DNA of 64,000 nt from Progne subis subis (Eukaryota > Chordata > Aves > Passeriformes > Hirundinidae): the NCBI GenBank assembly GCA_022316685.1, contig JAKJHU010000014.1, forward strand, positions 6,505,001-6,569,000, given 5' to 3'. A program made the position numbers and the translations under genes. This document shows, one piece after another, positions 25,201 through 38,324 of the stretch (the first letter of the stretch is position 1; every line of letters starts with the position of its first letter). The notes under the pieces are model-generated. The model saw only the letters and a program-made list of their open reading frames with translations, had not been told where the DNA came from and searched no databases.

Positions 25201-28200
25201 GATTTTATTTTTGTGCGCTTTTGATTTGATTTTATTTAATGCTCTCTGCAGTGATAACGATCGCTCGAGCAGCAAATCCAGCCTTTGCCTACTGCTTTTC
25301 CCGGCTTGTTAAATGCAAGTGCACTCTCAGCTGAAGTGGCTGCAGCAATTTCAGATCTGTGCCCGTTCTGTGCTCACCATCTCCTGAACGATATCCGAGT
25401 GTGAGATTCCCAGCCAGGCAACTCCTGGGGCTCCTTTCCCAGAGAAAGCAGCGCAGCCCTCCCTCCCACACTGCTCCTGAGACGCTTTCAGGTGTCTTAG
25501 GAACAGCTCAGTGAATATCATTTATTCTCACTCATGAATTAGCCTGGCTTTAGCACCAGGGATTGACGCACGTGAGGAGAAGGAATCTTGTCTGGGACTG
25601 GAGGAATCCTCGGAGATCATCCTGCTGTATCCATGTAAATAAAGGGCTGCAGGCTAAACTGCTCAGTCATGCAGGCCTTCAGGGAACAGTTTTAGAGCTC
25701 TCGTTTCAGTGGAGGATAATTTCATTATTTTTTTTCAGTCCTTAATGGCAGGATTTCAGTTCTAATAAATTAAAGGAATGGAGACTTGGAGGAGGAGGAT
25801 GGGGGAAAAAAAAAGCCAGTGCAGACTCCCTGAGTTGAGTAGGGGATTAATTTGCCCCTGTGAAAAAGTCAGAAGCAAAGTTCTGCTCGATACAGGGAAG
25901 GCCTTGGAAGGGGTGACACACGCAGGGTGGGGAGACCTCTCCCTTCGGATGTCTCAGGATCTGCAGCTGATTTTCAGCCCGAAGGTTTAAGTGGGGAAGA
26001 AATAAAACGGAGTCAGCAGTTACCAAAGCACTGGGGAAGGCACACTGCCAGGGATTTCTCCCTTGAGATGCACTGGTTTGGTCCTGGTGCCCAAAAAGCT
26101 GCTGGCTCCGGCTGAAGGTTGCCCAGGAACAGGGACATCCCCAAGGAAGGGCTGTTCCCCATCCATCCAGCCTCTCTGCGCTCCTGCTCTGGAGGAATTC
26201 TGCTCCCTGAGATCTGCACCCTTCCATGTCTGATGCTCAGCATGGGGATGGTTCTCTATCAACCACGATGCCCTTAAAGGTATTTTCCTTTCCTTATAAA
26301 GGCATGTTTCCTTAACAATTCCAAGATTCCATCCCATCAGATGTGCTAGACCTGGCCAATGAGTTCAAAGGGTGTGAGGCAGAGATGGATACCCTGTGCC
26401 ACTCAGGGCTGAACAAGTCTCAGTTCCCTAACTGGGAAAAAAATCCCCCAAAATCTAAACCTGTCAGAAGAAGTGGAAGCAGAAAACCCAGAATTTTTCC
26501 TAGAGTAGGGCAGTGCTTGGGCTCGGCCTCTCTCATTTTTTTAAGTTCTTCCTTGCAGCCTGATTTTCACAGTGCACCTCACCAAATGTTCCCTTGGTTT
26601 TGATGTGGAATCCACTCCTGTTTTGCAGCCTTGAAAGCAGTATTTGATTAGAAGAGCCTGTTCCCAAAAGAAATTCACGATCCCGAACAAAACAAGCGAA
26701 GCAACTCTGTCAGCGAGTGCGGAGGAAAAATAAAAAGGAATAAGCAGCAAACAAAGCTGGCAGAAGTATAAACCTCCTCTTCCAGAGGAAGGTGTGCACA
26801 CAGAATGCAGATCCAATTGTCTTCGCTGTGTGCCATTAGTTTTTATTCCAATGTGCTCCTTTTTTTTATTAGGAGCAATGTTTTCAGCCATTACTTGGGA
26901 TCTCACCCTTAGGTCCTAACTAAAGTTCTCTCCAGCTTGCCCTGGGGTTTTTTTTTATCAAAGGGAGGTCACTTTTATAATCTTTTTTCCTTGCAGTTTG
27001 AATAATTTCCCTGATTGGAATCCAGCTGAAGCATTTGGATGCTCTTGGAATGTTTTAAAACCCCGAGTGATCGAATCCTCATCGGATTTAGACCAAATAG
27101 TCGGAGTGCAGTGAAGTTGCTTGTCGGTTATTCGCTTCCAAATTTAAGATCTCTGGGTTTCCTGTTCTAACCCTAAAAAACAAGCACAAGTGTGAGCCCA
27201 GAGAAGAAGCTGGTGTTTGCAGGGATTTTCTTCCCAGGACTGTGCTGTCCCCACGGTTTGATTTCATTAATTCAGAGTGAGGATGTGCTGACCCCCAGCC
27301 TGACCCCCTACTTGTACCAACCCATCCCTGTGTGTCAGGGAAGCCACATGCAAATGGAATTAGCAGCTGAGCTGGATGCTTGATTGCATTAGGTGGTGTC
27401 AAAACATTAATCACGGCAATCATGGATCTTTTCAACTAAAAAAAAAAAAAAAGGAGAAAATATTTTGTGTGTCTTTGAATATGAAAAAAAAACCCCCACT
27501 ATTCTGGCACTGTTTTACTCTAATTTTCTCTTTGAAGGGCAAGAAATCTCTGTAGACAACCTCATTTCCTCCATTTTCCAGCTTAATACCTGTTCTGGAT
27601 AAATTTGGGGAAAGTAATTGAGGATTCAGCACTTGCCTAAACTGACAGAAATGTTTTAAGAGGTACTTTCTCTAAAAACTCCAGCTTTAATTCTTCCTCT
27701 GCCGGGAACTTTGCTATTCATTAAGGAGCAAGGTCAGATTGTAGGAAGAAAACAACGAGCTGCTTTCCCACCTCAGAGGCAGCTTCTGCTCAGGAGATGC
27801 TGCTCTCTGCAGTATCTGGTTGAGGGCTTGTCATCTCATTTCTCCTGGAAAATATTTTCTCACTAGAAAATGGGCTTTATTCGAAGCAATTTACATATCT
27901 TACTGCAATAGTTACTATATTGGCTCATCCTCAAGTTTAAGTCAATCTGCCAGATATCCTCTTGTAGAATAATTTGCATGTGTAATTTGCCAGACCAAAT
28001 CCTGCAGAGCTTTGAGTCACGCTGAATTCAGGAGGGCTATTCAGGTTTACATATGCTTTTGAAAAAAAAGAAATCCTAAGTGCAGAGTTGTTTACAAGGT
28101 CAAAGCCTGGTGTTGTTTTTTTGTTTTTTTTTTTTGTTTGTTTTGTTTTGTTTTGTTTTTTTTTTTTTCCCCCCAGTATCACATAAACTTCAAAGGAAAT

Positions 28201-28309
28201 AAAATCTCCTGCAAGAGCATCTTGGCAGAGTAGCGTGATGATGAGCAGTGTCAAATGTGTGTTCATTCATTCAGAGCCATTTTAGCATCGGTGCCGTGGA
28301 TATGAGAGC
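22209..28309. other. Intergenic, 6.1 kb, nothing recognised
   Basis: The longest stretch without an identified repeat or gene. The 124-residue frame at 22,319-22,693 and the overlapping minus-strand frames near 25,850-26,340 lack recognisable domains and splice context. T-rich runs with G interruptions occur at about 28,117-28,170. Confidence 0.5.
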
Positions 28310-28453
28310 CATGGAATCATGGAATGGTTTGGGTTGAAAGGGATCCTCAAGTCCATCTCATTCCAAACCCCTGCCATGGGCAGGGACACCTTCCCCTGTC
28401 CCAGGTTGCTCCAAGCCCCGTCCAGCCTGGCTTTGGACACCCCCAGGCATGGG
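28310..28453 (-). mobile_element. CR1 LINE 3' end, antisense
   Basis: 'catggaatcatggaatggtt', 'cctgccatgggcagggacac' and 'cccaggttgctccaagcccc' are reverse complements of the CR1 tail. Confidence 0.9.
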
Positions 28454-28808
28454 GAATTTATATGAAGCAAAGCAAGCTGAGGAGAATTAATCAATTAAGC
28501 CAAAGACTCAAAGAACAGAACTTTAAAGTACTTTTGTTCCTTTTCCCAGGGCTGCACCTTATCTCTTCTGTCTGTATTTTCCCTGATAATTTTTTCCAGC
28601 ACTCCTGTGTTATTGCCTTAACGACTTTAGGACCTCAATTACACGCAGAGTAGATGCTCGATGCTTTCTAAGTGGTGAAAAATTATCCTTGCTCTGAGAA
28701 ACTCTTAACGCCGAGTCAGATAATTAAAACAATCCCGTGGCACAGGGAAATGAAACGAGCAGCTCCTGCCCCCGGGTGTGTGACTGGGGTGGCAGAGGCA
28801 GCGGCAGG

Positions 28809-28860
28809 GGCTGAGCTCTGCAGGGTGGGAGCTCAGGGGGTTTGGCTGAGCTCTGCAGGG
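28809..28860 (+). repeat. 17-bp direct repeat, period 35
   Basis: 'ggctgagctctgcaggg' occurs at 28,809-28,825 and again at 28,844-28,860. It looks like a small local duplication. Confidence 0.85.
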
Positions 28861-28899
28861 CTGGAGGAGACAGCGATGGTTGTTCTGGAGGTGACACAA

Positions 28900-28941
28900 A
28901 GATCTATCTTTGCAGATCCATCTTTGCAGATCTATCCTTCC
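28900..28941 (+). repeat. 14-bp tandem repeat, 3 copies
   Basis: Three head-to-tail copies of 'agatctatctttgc', with one or two substitutions in the second and third units. Confidence 0.85.
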
Positions 28942-31923
28942 CCATGCAGGAGCACAGGGAACTTCCCTTCCGACTGGGATGCTCACAAGGAACGTTCTCC
29001 TCTTCATATCAGTTAAATTTAATTTCAGGGCTGAGGAGTTTCAGGCAGAGGCCGATTTTTAGGAACTGATCTGCTGTAGCGATGGCCTTTTGTGCCTGGC
29101 AGGAGTGGAAAGCCATCGTTGCACACCTGTCCCAGATCAGCTGTGCAGGGCTGAGGTGCAAATGGCATACAGCTCTGCTTGGCCCTGGGACTTAGGCCTG
29201 ATTATTTCTGTCCTCAGGGCTTGAAATTAAACCTCTGTACTCTTGAAGAAAGAAAATTCCCACCCTCCCACAACTTCTAGTCTGAGGAGATGGCAATACA
29301 TTGGACTTTAAACCGGCGCCACCTTTATGCACAGAAAAGCTTTTTTGCTCAGTTCCGAAATTTCTAACCCATTATTTATGGCATTCTCTTCCTTTAAAGC
29401 TTGAGCAGGCTCAGATTTAAAACAGGCAGAGTGACAATGAATGCTTGCAGGAAGGCCACAAATAATGTTATTGTACAGACCCGGCGCTCGCAGGCTGGCT
29501 CATCCATCACCGAGTCACAGCGAGCTTGTCGCGCCTCCTGCGAGTGACAACAGCCTTATCTCCAACCCATCCAGATTAAAAGCTTTCTAGATGTTCTATC
29601 ATCTATTTCCAGTGCTTTTAATGTCACAATATTTCTCCGGTTTAGATTAGATTGCTTTTAGCCTAAAGCTGTTTTGTTCACGTTCAGCTGGTGATGGAGT
29701 GAGGGATGGGTTTGCATGTGCAGGGCAAAGGCTGGGCTCAGCCACAGCCCTGTGCTGACTAAGGGGGATTTCACAGAATGCCGCTGGCTTCTTTTTCTAC
29801 AGGAAGGAAGGAAAAGGCCACAGGGCACAGCAATTCCTTGTGGGAGCCACGCAGGACAAGATTATCACGAACCCTATGTAATGTATTACAAATGCAGAGC
29901 CCTGAACTCTGTTACAGAGGAGGTTGCAAGGTAAACAAAAATGTCAGGTAAATTGAGACAGAAATGAGCATTTCTTAAGGTCTCGTAATCCCATTAAACT
30001 GAAACCTTGTTCCCTCCATTAATTTCTTCCAAAGGCAGCCCTGACAGCCCAGCGTTCGCTGCTCTCCTTTGTGGCCCTCGGTGCATTAATCAAATTGTTT
30101 TTCATGTTAGGCTTATCCGTGTCCTTGTTTTAGACTTTATTTTTCAAGTCAAGCCTGCTTTAACACCGACCCCTGGAGAGGTGTGACACTGATTTCCAGG
30201 TAGTTGTGCACGCTAATCCCTTCCAAGGCTTTTGGGAACAGTTAATGTGTCAGTGATGGGGATTCACATGGGACAGTGTTGCAACAGCAGCCAGAGACAG
30301 CCATTAACGGAGAAAACTGAAATATTTTAAGTGGTTTTTGGTATTCCCAGTGCCTAAATCTGGGTTGCTTTTGCTCAGTCTTTAGGAGAAGGCAGAGCTG
30401 TGTGTGGGCCTCGGCTCTTTCCCACAAGACCACGGAGTTCCTGATTGATCTTGACAGAAACTTCAGAAAACTTGATTGAATTAAAAATATATTTATCTCT
30501 GAAACTTAATGTGCTTGGGCACGGATCCAAAGTCCATTAAAGCAAATGGGAAGAGTCCCATTGGTTTTATTCCCTTTCAGCTGATGCCTTTGGGGCAGCG
30601 CAGGTGATAAACAGCAGGATGGATTTGGGGCAGGATTCTCCCAAGAGCTGCTGAGATGCTTTTAAAACCCCCTCTTCAGCTCCCTGACGTGACTTGACGT
30701 TTATACTCTGGGTTAAGGCATTACAGAGATCCTGTTTCTTTGTATCCTGCTTGTCCAGCAATAAATAAGATCCCCATGAAAGGAAATAAATATGTTGTGG
30801 CAGTCCTTTGGATGGAAGAAAAGCAGGCGTGGGTGTTGGTGATCCTTTTGAAGTGGAATTCTAAGTCAATATCTGAATGCTTTTCTAAAGAAAAGTTTGA
30901 CTTGGCTTTCCAATGATCAGAAAAAGAAAAAAAAAAAAAAATTCTTATTCTTTTAAATGTTTACCAGGATTTTAGTCATCTTGACTTAGAGATGCTGAAG
31001 GAGGGGACCACACAATTGAAAGGTTTGTATATGCCAGGAGAGCCACTCTCTATTTGCTACAGAGTGTTTCCCAAGAGTATTTCTCAATAATTGAAATAAT
31101 GTGTGGGCTTGGTTTTTTGTGTAAGAGTGATATAATGTGTGTGGAGGTAACGTTTGCTGCTCAGATCGGGGAAATGAGACAATCACTGAACTCATTTCTT
31201 GGGAGGAAAGAAACTGTCTTATTGTGTCCTTGAGTGGGGCATTTAAAGGAATGTGTTCCTTAAGCCAAGTAATACTGATAAGAAAGCCCTAAGCATGAAT
31301 TTTAACTTTGACACGGATTTTTGTGGGATTAGATCTGGCACCCATTCAGATACAGGAATTTTCATTAGGAGGCAGATTTACACCAGTCCAGCTCCAGGTC
31401 AGAGATAACTCTCCCAAAAGATGTAGGCGACTTCCTTCCATGAGTACAGACACGGAGCAATAAAACTTCAGAAAAGTCAGTAGCTTTATCTAATTTTCTC
31501 AGGCAAGAGCAGTACTTTGAAGATAAATCACTTCCCTGGTTCCAATAATTTAATTGGTTTCAATCATCTGGCGGGGGAAAGGTGCAATAAGCAGTGTGAT
31601 AACGCCAAGTGTGTGACAGCAGAGCTCTGCTTTCACTGGTACTGGGACAGCCCTGCTGGGACACTGGTCCTGCCCCTGTGCTGCCAGTTCTGGGGCTGGA
31701 TCCCCGTGGGGATCTTCATCCCCACTGGGGCTGCTCCAAGTGGGGCAGTGGGGACAAAGGACAAGCACTTGGAAGCAGCTTTGAGGTGATGGTGAGTCTC
31801 TCCTGTCCTGCTGCTGGCTGTTCTCTGGGAGGGATTTCCTGCTACCGCCATGAATTGCAGCAGATTATTATTCTGAAGTGTTTTTCACGTGGCACACAGC
31901 TACAAATCAATGTAGAAAATAAC

Positions 31924-32064
31924 TCTAAAAAGGAGGTTGGCTCTTCCTGCAGGCCACCAGTGATGGGACGAGAGAAAACGACCTCGAGCAGCAGGGGAGG
32001 GTCAGCATGGACATCAGGAGGAATTTCTTTATGGAAGGGCTGGTCAAGCATTGGGAGGCATGAG
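31924..32064 (+). mobile_element. CR1 LINE fragment, different subfamily
   Basis: 'aaaggaggttggctcttcct', 'ccaccagtgatgggacgaga', 'aaaacgacctcgagcagcag' and 'ggaggaatttctttatggaa' correspond to a CR1 segment slightly upstream of the usual tail. The copy stops before the standard 3' end, so it is truncated at both sides and more diverged than its neighbours. Confidence 0.65.
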
Positions 32065-33170
32065 TTCAACTCCAGCCTGCACAGGGAACTCCCCTGAGCA
32101 TCCCAAACCAACGTGGACCCCACAGGAGCAGGCAGGGGAGGGTCTGAACCCAGGGCTGCTGTGTGTACAGACTGTGCCCATGAGCTCCTCACTAAAATTC
32201 CTGGTAGGATTTGTTTCCACCACAAGAGATTTCTGGGGTCGGATTCTGGCCCCATGTCAGAAATTTGCTGGAGCTCCATTTTCTCCTCAGCCTTCCCTAA
32301 AGAGTGTTCTCTACTGACTTGTTTCAGCCAAGTAAGGCAGGCACTGAAAGATAAAAAAAATTACTTCAAAAGGCAATCCTATGGTTTTTGATAATACTTT
32401 TTCAATGTGTGCAATCCGTATGGAACAGATGAATCCATGTTTTAAAAGCAGGACTACTTCCATCTCAAAAGGGAACCTTAGAAAGGCAATAAATCTGTTT
32501 TAATTGGTTTTATCATTCTAATACGATCTTAACAGGTACAGTGAGAGATTTGCACTTGGAATAAAAAGTACTCAGCACATTGAATGCTGCTTTGAAATGT
32601 TTCCTACCACAGCCCTTTCTAAACTCACAAAAAAGAATTAACTTACCAAGGGACCACTTGGCTTTTCTCAAGTATTCAAGTATTGATTGTGCAAAGGTTT
32701 ATGATGCAAGTCTGGTCACTCTGGCAGGTGATTTGTAGCTGTTGCATTAGAAATATTTGAACAGAGAAGCTGCAGGAAGCAGCAGCAGGGCTGTGAGTGC
32801 TGCCACGTGTCCCTGGCACGGAGGGCTCTCCTCAGGCCGCCTGTTGGTACAAGATGCTCTGAGCAGAACCCTCCCTGCAGGGGGCCAGAAACACCGAAAT
32901 AATTCATCCTGGAAAGGTTGTGAGAAGGAGTCTCAGAAGAATGGAGTGAGATGAGCAGGAGGCTGAAGAGAGGGGAAAATAAGCTGCGGTGAACTGAAGC
33001 GCTGCTGGAGTGGCACAAAGCAGCTTCGCTGTACTGCTGGGGACATCAGCGGGAGCGCTCTGGAACTGCAGCGGATAGAAAATTAGAATCAAATAGCTGA
33101 CGATTTCAAACCAGGAGTGTTCCCAATAAAAATGTGCAAGTGATTTAAAAACCCCACCCGTGTCTCCAGC
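32065..33170. other. Intergenic, nothing recognised
   Basis: No exon, RNA gene or recognised repeat between two CR1 copies. Confidence 0.5.
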
Positions 33171-33672
33171 GTGCTGCCCCACCCTGATCCTGCCCCTCTG
33201 CTCTGGGTCCCAGCGCTGGACAGAGGCACCAGGATGATCACAGGGATGAGCAGCTCTGCTCTAAGGCTGGGAGAATTGGGACTGTTTAGCCTGGAGAGGA
33301 GAAATCTTTGAGCTGACTTTATCACAGCCTTTCAGTACCTGAAAGAAGCTGAGAGGAGAGACGGAAAAGGACAATTTCCAAGGGCCTGGAGTGATAGGAC
33401 CAGGGGGAATGGCTTCCCACTGAGAGAGAGGAGCTTTAGATTGGATATTAGGGAAAAATTCTTCCCTGTGAGGGTGGAGAGGCCCTGGCACAGGGTGCCC
33501 AGAGAAGCTGTGCCTGCCCCTGGATCCCTGGAAGTGTCCAAGGTCAGGCTGGACGGGGTTTGGAGCAGCCTGAGACAGGGGAAGGTGTCCCCATGGCAGG
33601 GCTGGATTATCTTTGTATAATCTTTGTATTATCTTTGATGTCCCAACCCAAACCATTCTGGGATTCTGTGAA
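33171..33672 (+). mobile_element. CR1 LINE 3' end
   Basis: A nearly standard sense copy: 'gggactgtttagcctggaga', 'ttagattggatattagggaa', 'aattcttccctgtgagggtg', 'gaggccctggcacagggtgc', 'ccctggatccctggaagtgt', ending 'ccattctgggattctgtgaa'. Near the end an ATCTTTGTATA-like unit is duplicated ('attatctttgtataatcttt'), a small insertion relative to the neighbouring copies. Confidence 0.93.
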
Positions 33673-34894
33673 TATTTCAGCTCCTGGCATCAATTTATTA
33701 GAGAACCACAGGATCTCACTGGCACACCATCTTTAAACTGCTTTTTTTTCCCCACGTGTTGCTTTGGATATTACTTTCATTAGGTATTAGCCTTTGAAGA
33801 AACTCATCAGGTTAGCAGACAGATTTGCCACGCTTATGCTGAGCTGGGTTTTAATTTTTTTGAGTGGTCCCTGAGCCTATTTGTGACGGTGAGTGCATCA
33901 TAGGGGCGGGAGGAATTCGGCGATAAACCACTGCACAAGTCTGAGCTGCAGGAGGATGGATTAGGTCTTAATTCTGAAGGGGTGGCTTCATTTTATTTCC
34001 CATTCTACCCCTGCAGGGTCGATAGCGGCCTCAGCAGCCATCAGGTTGTGTTCATGGGAGGGCTCTGAGTGGGGGGAAGCATTTGGACATCACCAGGTCT
34101 TGTCTTTCTGCTCACCTTGAGGGTCACATCTCGGGGAGTTTCACTTGGGGGTTGCTTGGGATGCAGGCAGAGAGAAAAAACAAGTGGGAGGAAGGGGAAA
34201 GGGGGGAAAAAAAAGAGAGGTTTTCTCTCATGTTCTTTTCACACGCTCTTGTCTTTCATTCTGTTCTCTATCCCCCTGCCGAGGTTTGCCACGGAATGAC
34301 AAGGCAGCCTCCGTGGTGTGAACCTGACAGGAATGCTGCCAGTTCTCACAGACATCTAATTTCCTTCTCCATCACCTTCCCAAAGCTCGCTCTAACAGGG
34401 CTGTTTGGGAGGGGAGGGCGTTATTGATCCCTCTCAACTTCGTGTTTCATTAAAGCAGAGCTCTGGGCACGGAGCCAGCGCTCAGCTCAGCCCTGCTCCC
34501 CCTGCCAGGAGCTCCAGGGGACTCTGGATGCGTTTTGGGGATGGATAATGACCCCACCACGCAGTTACTCCGTGTTCCTCACATGCAGGTGATGATACCA
34601 CGAGTGTTTTTCAGGGGGGTGAGCAATTCTCCCTGCTCCAGCCGCCTCTGTCTGACACATCATTAAAAAAAAAAAAACACCCAAAAAGTTTACATTTAGT
34701 CTTGCCAATGTCCTCCACCTTCAAGAGGGATTCATCGGGAAGGGATGGTATTTCCATAGCAACAAGGGATTTTTTTCAGAAAACTGGTGAATTTCCAAGG
34801 CACAAAAGCTTGTTCGGAGCCCAGAAGTACCTGGACGGAAAACAAAACAGATGGTAAATCCTCTACAGTTTGGCTTTTTGTCTCAGAGTCTCTC

Positions 34895-34915
34895 TTTTTT
34901 TTTTTTTTTTTTTTT
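34895..34915. repeat. T21 tract
   Basis: Uninterrupted run of 21 T. No flanking retroelement recognised. Confidence 0.9.
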
Positions 34916-36211
34916 GCCAGTTTTTCTCCACTTCCCCCCCATGTCCTAAATGTTTGCTTTGGAATGAATTTCTGATCCGTGACGGATTCCAGTGGAATTG
35001 GAAGTCAGCTCCACGGTCTGTTCATGCCAACAGCTGATGTGGAAGGGACAGGGACTCCGAGCTGCCCTGAAAACATCAGGGCATTTCTTTAGATTCCCAA
35101 GCCCTCAGAAACATTTCTTCACATTGTCATGCAGAATGATGTCTCATAAAGCTCGGGGAGTTGGGACACTGGGAATTCACCAAGCAAAAAGTCTTGGAAA
35201 AGTGCTCTAAGCATGGACCTGGCCATGCTGCAACCTGAATTTTTATTTTTATTTTTCCTCTGAGATGCTGCAATTTCCCAGAGAACAAGAACTGGTATTT
35301 TAATATAAATGGGGGTTCTCCACATTTATGAAATTATTAGATATTGCCTTCATCAGCAGCAATTACTGGGCAAACCTTTTTGCCTCCATTCGAGCCATTT
35401 TTCTCCCAGTCATGGGAATTATCAGATTTTGCCACAGTCCCAAAAAGAGGAGGAGCTCAGCTTAGGCCAAACACTTCAGCTGTGGGAAAAGTGGTAGGAC
35501 AAAGGAATTTACAGTCCACCTGAGCCTGGCTTAATGAAGTTCAGGAGGAAGAAGAGAAAGAAACCTCTTAAGTAATATATATTTTTAAAATTTTACTTCT
35601 TTTCATTATCTTTTGTTGTTTGTCAGTGTAAAAATACAAGGCTTGACCAAGAAGTTGTGAGGATGTCCATGGTTGTTTCTCATAATTTAATTTAAAAACA
35701 AAAAATTGGAAGAACCTCCAGGACACTCAGGACTGCTGAGCCCTGACAGTTGCCTTCATTTTTGTGTTACAACTTGGAAATCTAAATTTTGCCTTTAAGT
35801 TATTTTCTGCTTTCATTTTCTGGTCCTTAATCTGCTTTTCAACTTGTTTTAAAGCTGCACAATGATTTATTACATCCAGCAAGGATGCTGGGAGGGAATT
35901 GGAGGTAATTTAACTTTATTTTGATGATGGAGTTTACTCGTATGAAATTTTCATTTGAAACCAGACCATTTTCAGTTGTGAACCCCTTTTCTTGAGCATC
36001 CCCACTGTCACTTAGGTGTCCATTATTTTTATGCCATTTGATGCTTTCCATTTGCTAAAGGGATGTTGAGAGGAGACAGAAAATTCCCCACATCCTTCCA
36101 CACTAGCACTACTGACAAAATGCCTTTAATGAAAAAAAATCTGCTGTTTTCTGATGTGAAAACTGAGCTATTTCTTAAATTATGGATTTGAATGAATGCC
36201 AGATCATTTGT

Positions 36212-36278
36212 AGAAGAAAAGGAAAAGGAAAGAAAAAAAGAAAAGAGAAGAAAAAAGAGAAAAGAAAGAAAAAGAAAT
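36212..36278. repeat. Polypurine (A/G) tract
   Basis: About 67 bases of almost pure A and G on the plus strand built from GAAAA/GAAA units. It is a simple repeat. Confidence 0.85.
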
Positions 36279-36615
36279 TATTGCTTTTACTGATTACACG
36301 ATTGCTGTTTTTATTATTTCAGAGATGAATTATGGAAAGCCTTGGGTAAGGAAAAGCATTTAGAGAACGCTGTGGTAGTTGGACTGTAATATCCATGATG
36401 TGTTTAGATTTTTCTTGTTCAAATAAATAATAAGTGTAGGGAAGGCCAGCTTAATTGATAAGAAAAATGGAATTGTTAATGTTCTGTGACATTACCTATC
36501 AGTGTGGTATTTTCTAATGCCAAAGCCATTTAGCAACTGATGAAAACCCAAAGTTCACAGTAATGATTAGCATTAAATAAATTCCCCTTTCCTTTGAATA
36601 TGTAGGCCCCATGTG

Positions 36616-36640
36616 TTTTTTTTTTTTTTTTTTTTTTTTT
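36616..36640. repeat. T25 tract
   Basis: Uninterrupted run of 25 T. No target duplication or element body recognised. Confidence 0.9.
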
Positions 36641-38096
36641 GAGTGCTGAAAAGGATCACTGGATTTAAGAAACATAAAGCTTCTAAGGTCTCATTTCTGA
36701 AATTAAAATCTCATTATTAATAGCTAAGTATGGGTTTTATCCATTAAGTGGTAAAAAAAGATGAGAAACTTAAATGTCAAAATAAGAATTCTGTTTCTGT
36801 AGCAGCTTGGTTTTGGCCATGCAATAATTGTCTGCTCCTCTTATTGCAGCTCTCAGGGAGATGCATTTGAAATCCATATTGATTAATTCATGCACGCTGT
36901 GACTTGCTATCTAATTCTTTCCTTTATCAGCTTGCTTGAACTGGAAGAAAATATCTGATCTTATTCCTCTGCTGGAATCATTTTTGCATTAATTTTTAAC
37001 AGCAGACCTTCACTTGTATTTACTTGCAGGACCACTGTTTTAGTGTCTAACTCTGGCATGCCAGCAGAGATGATTAATTTCTATTGCTTTTTGGGACAAT
37101 AAAAAGGACTCCAGTGAAGCTCCTCTACACTGGAAGCATTTTTTCCCCTTTCTGTTCTTTTGTTCTTAATCCAGCAGCTGGCTTGTATTTGCTTGGGGGT
37201 TTTTTTGTTGATTTTTTTGTAGTCACAAGGTGAATCCTCTCCTCCTTTATCTGCAGGATTGTCAGTGACTTCCTGATGGATACTTTCTGCCTGTGCCTGG
37301 TAGTGATCCTATAACCAGACTACAATTTGCACTATGAAGGCATTTTTGTTCAAACACTGACCGTGTGCTAATTTCTCCCCTGAAATTCTGGTGGAGCCAT
37401 GAGCAAGGGGGCAATTTAAACAGCCCATATGTAGTTGTGAGACAGGGAGTACATTTTTTGTGGGATTTTACATGGAAAGAGGGCTCACCTGTGGGGCACC
37501 AGTGTTTACAACGATTACATTCCATTATGGCATCCTGGCAGGAGATTTCTGTGAAAAACACAGCAGGAATTCCATCCAGGAAAGAGTTTTGGCATCTCCA
37601 GCAGAATTCAGGCAGAACTGAGATACCTTAAAGCCAAAATCATGATGTAAAATCACAGAAACCCAGCTCTGCTGAGAGGTCAAAAATGTTGGAGGTCTCT
37701 TCCATTGAGATGATCCAGGGATAAAGTTTCCCCCTTTTTTTGGAGGGATATGGAGCAGACCATATGAAAGGCGGATATATTGACAGCTGTAGTTCTTCAA
37801 ATGAAATCAAGAAAGGAATTCTTGCATAGAATAAAGGAATTTGCAGTCAGTGCTTCAGATGAGTTTCCTGAGATGTTTTCCTCTCCCATCCACTGTGGCT
37901 GCCTTTAAATGGCTTATCCAGAGCTCCAGGTTCCACTCAAGGAGCTCTGTGCCGACATGAAATGAGCATTTCTGTTATTAAATTCATGGGGGAAACAAAG
38001 CTTTTCAAAGTTTACATCTTGCAAACTTGTACAGAACTGATAAAAGTCATTTCTCCAGACATTCGGAATTCTAACGGCCTGCAGCAGATTTTCACG

Positions 38097-38324
38097 GATC
38101 CCAGAATGGTTTGGAAGGGACATTAAATCTCATTTCATTCCGACCCTACCATGAGCAGGGACACCTTCCCCTGTCCCAGGCTGCTCCAAGCCCTGTCCAG
38201 CCTGGCCTTGGGGACTTCCAGGGATCCAGGGGCAGCCACAGCTTCTCTGAGCACCTGTTCCAGGGCTTGCCCACCCTGCCAGGGAACAATTCCTGTCCAA
38301 TACCCCCTGTCACCCTCCTCTCTT
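38097..38324 (-). mobile_element. CR1 LINE 3' end, antisense
   Basis: 'gatcccagaatggtttggaa', 'gagcagggacaccttcccct', 'cagggatccaggggcagcca', 'agggcttgcccaccctgcca' and 'gggaacaattcctgtccaat' are reverse complements of CR1 landmarks. The two plus-strand frames here are antisense readings of the repeat. Confidence 0.92.

Larger units (their letters stand above)
28454..31923. other. Intergenic, nothing recognised
   Basis: Contains two small local repeats (28,809-28,860 and 28,900-28,941) and low-complexity A runs near 30,920. The segments 29,450-29,680 and 29,980-30,180 look like possible conserved noncoding DNA but I cannot test conservation here. Confidence 0.45.
33673..38096. other. Intergenic, low-complexity tracts only
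   Basis: Apart from T tracts at 34,895 and 36,616 and a GA-rich tract at 36,212, nothing is recognisable. The segment 36,840-37,060 has the look of AT-rich conserved noncoding DNA (TGATTAATTCATG core) but this is a guess. Confidence 0.45.
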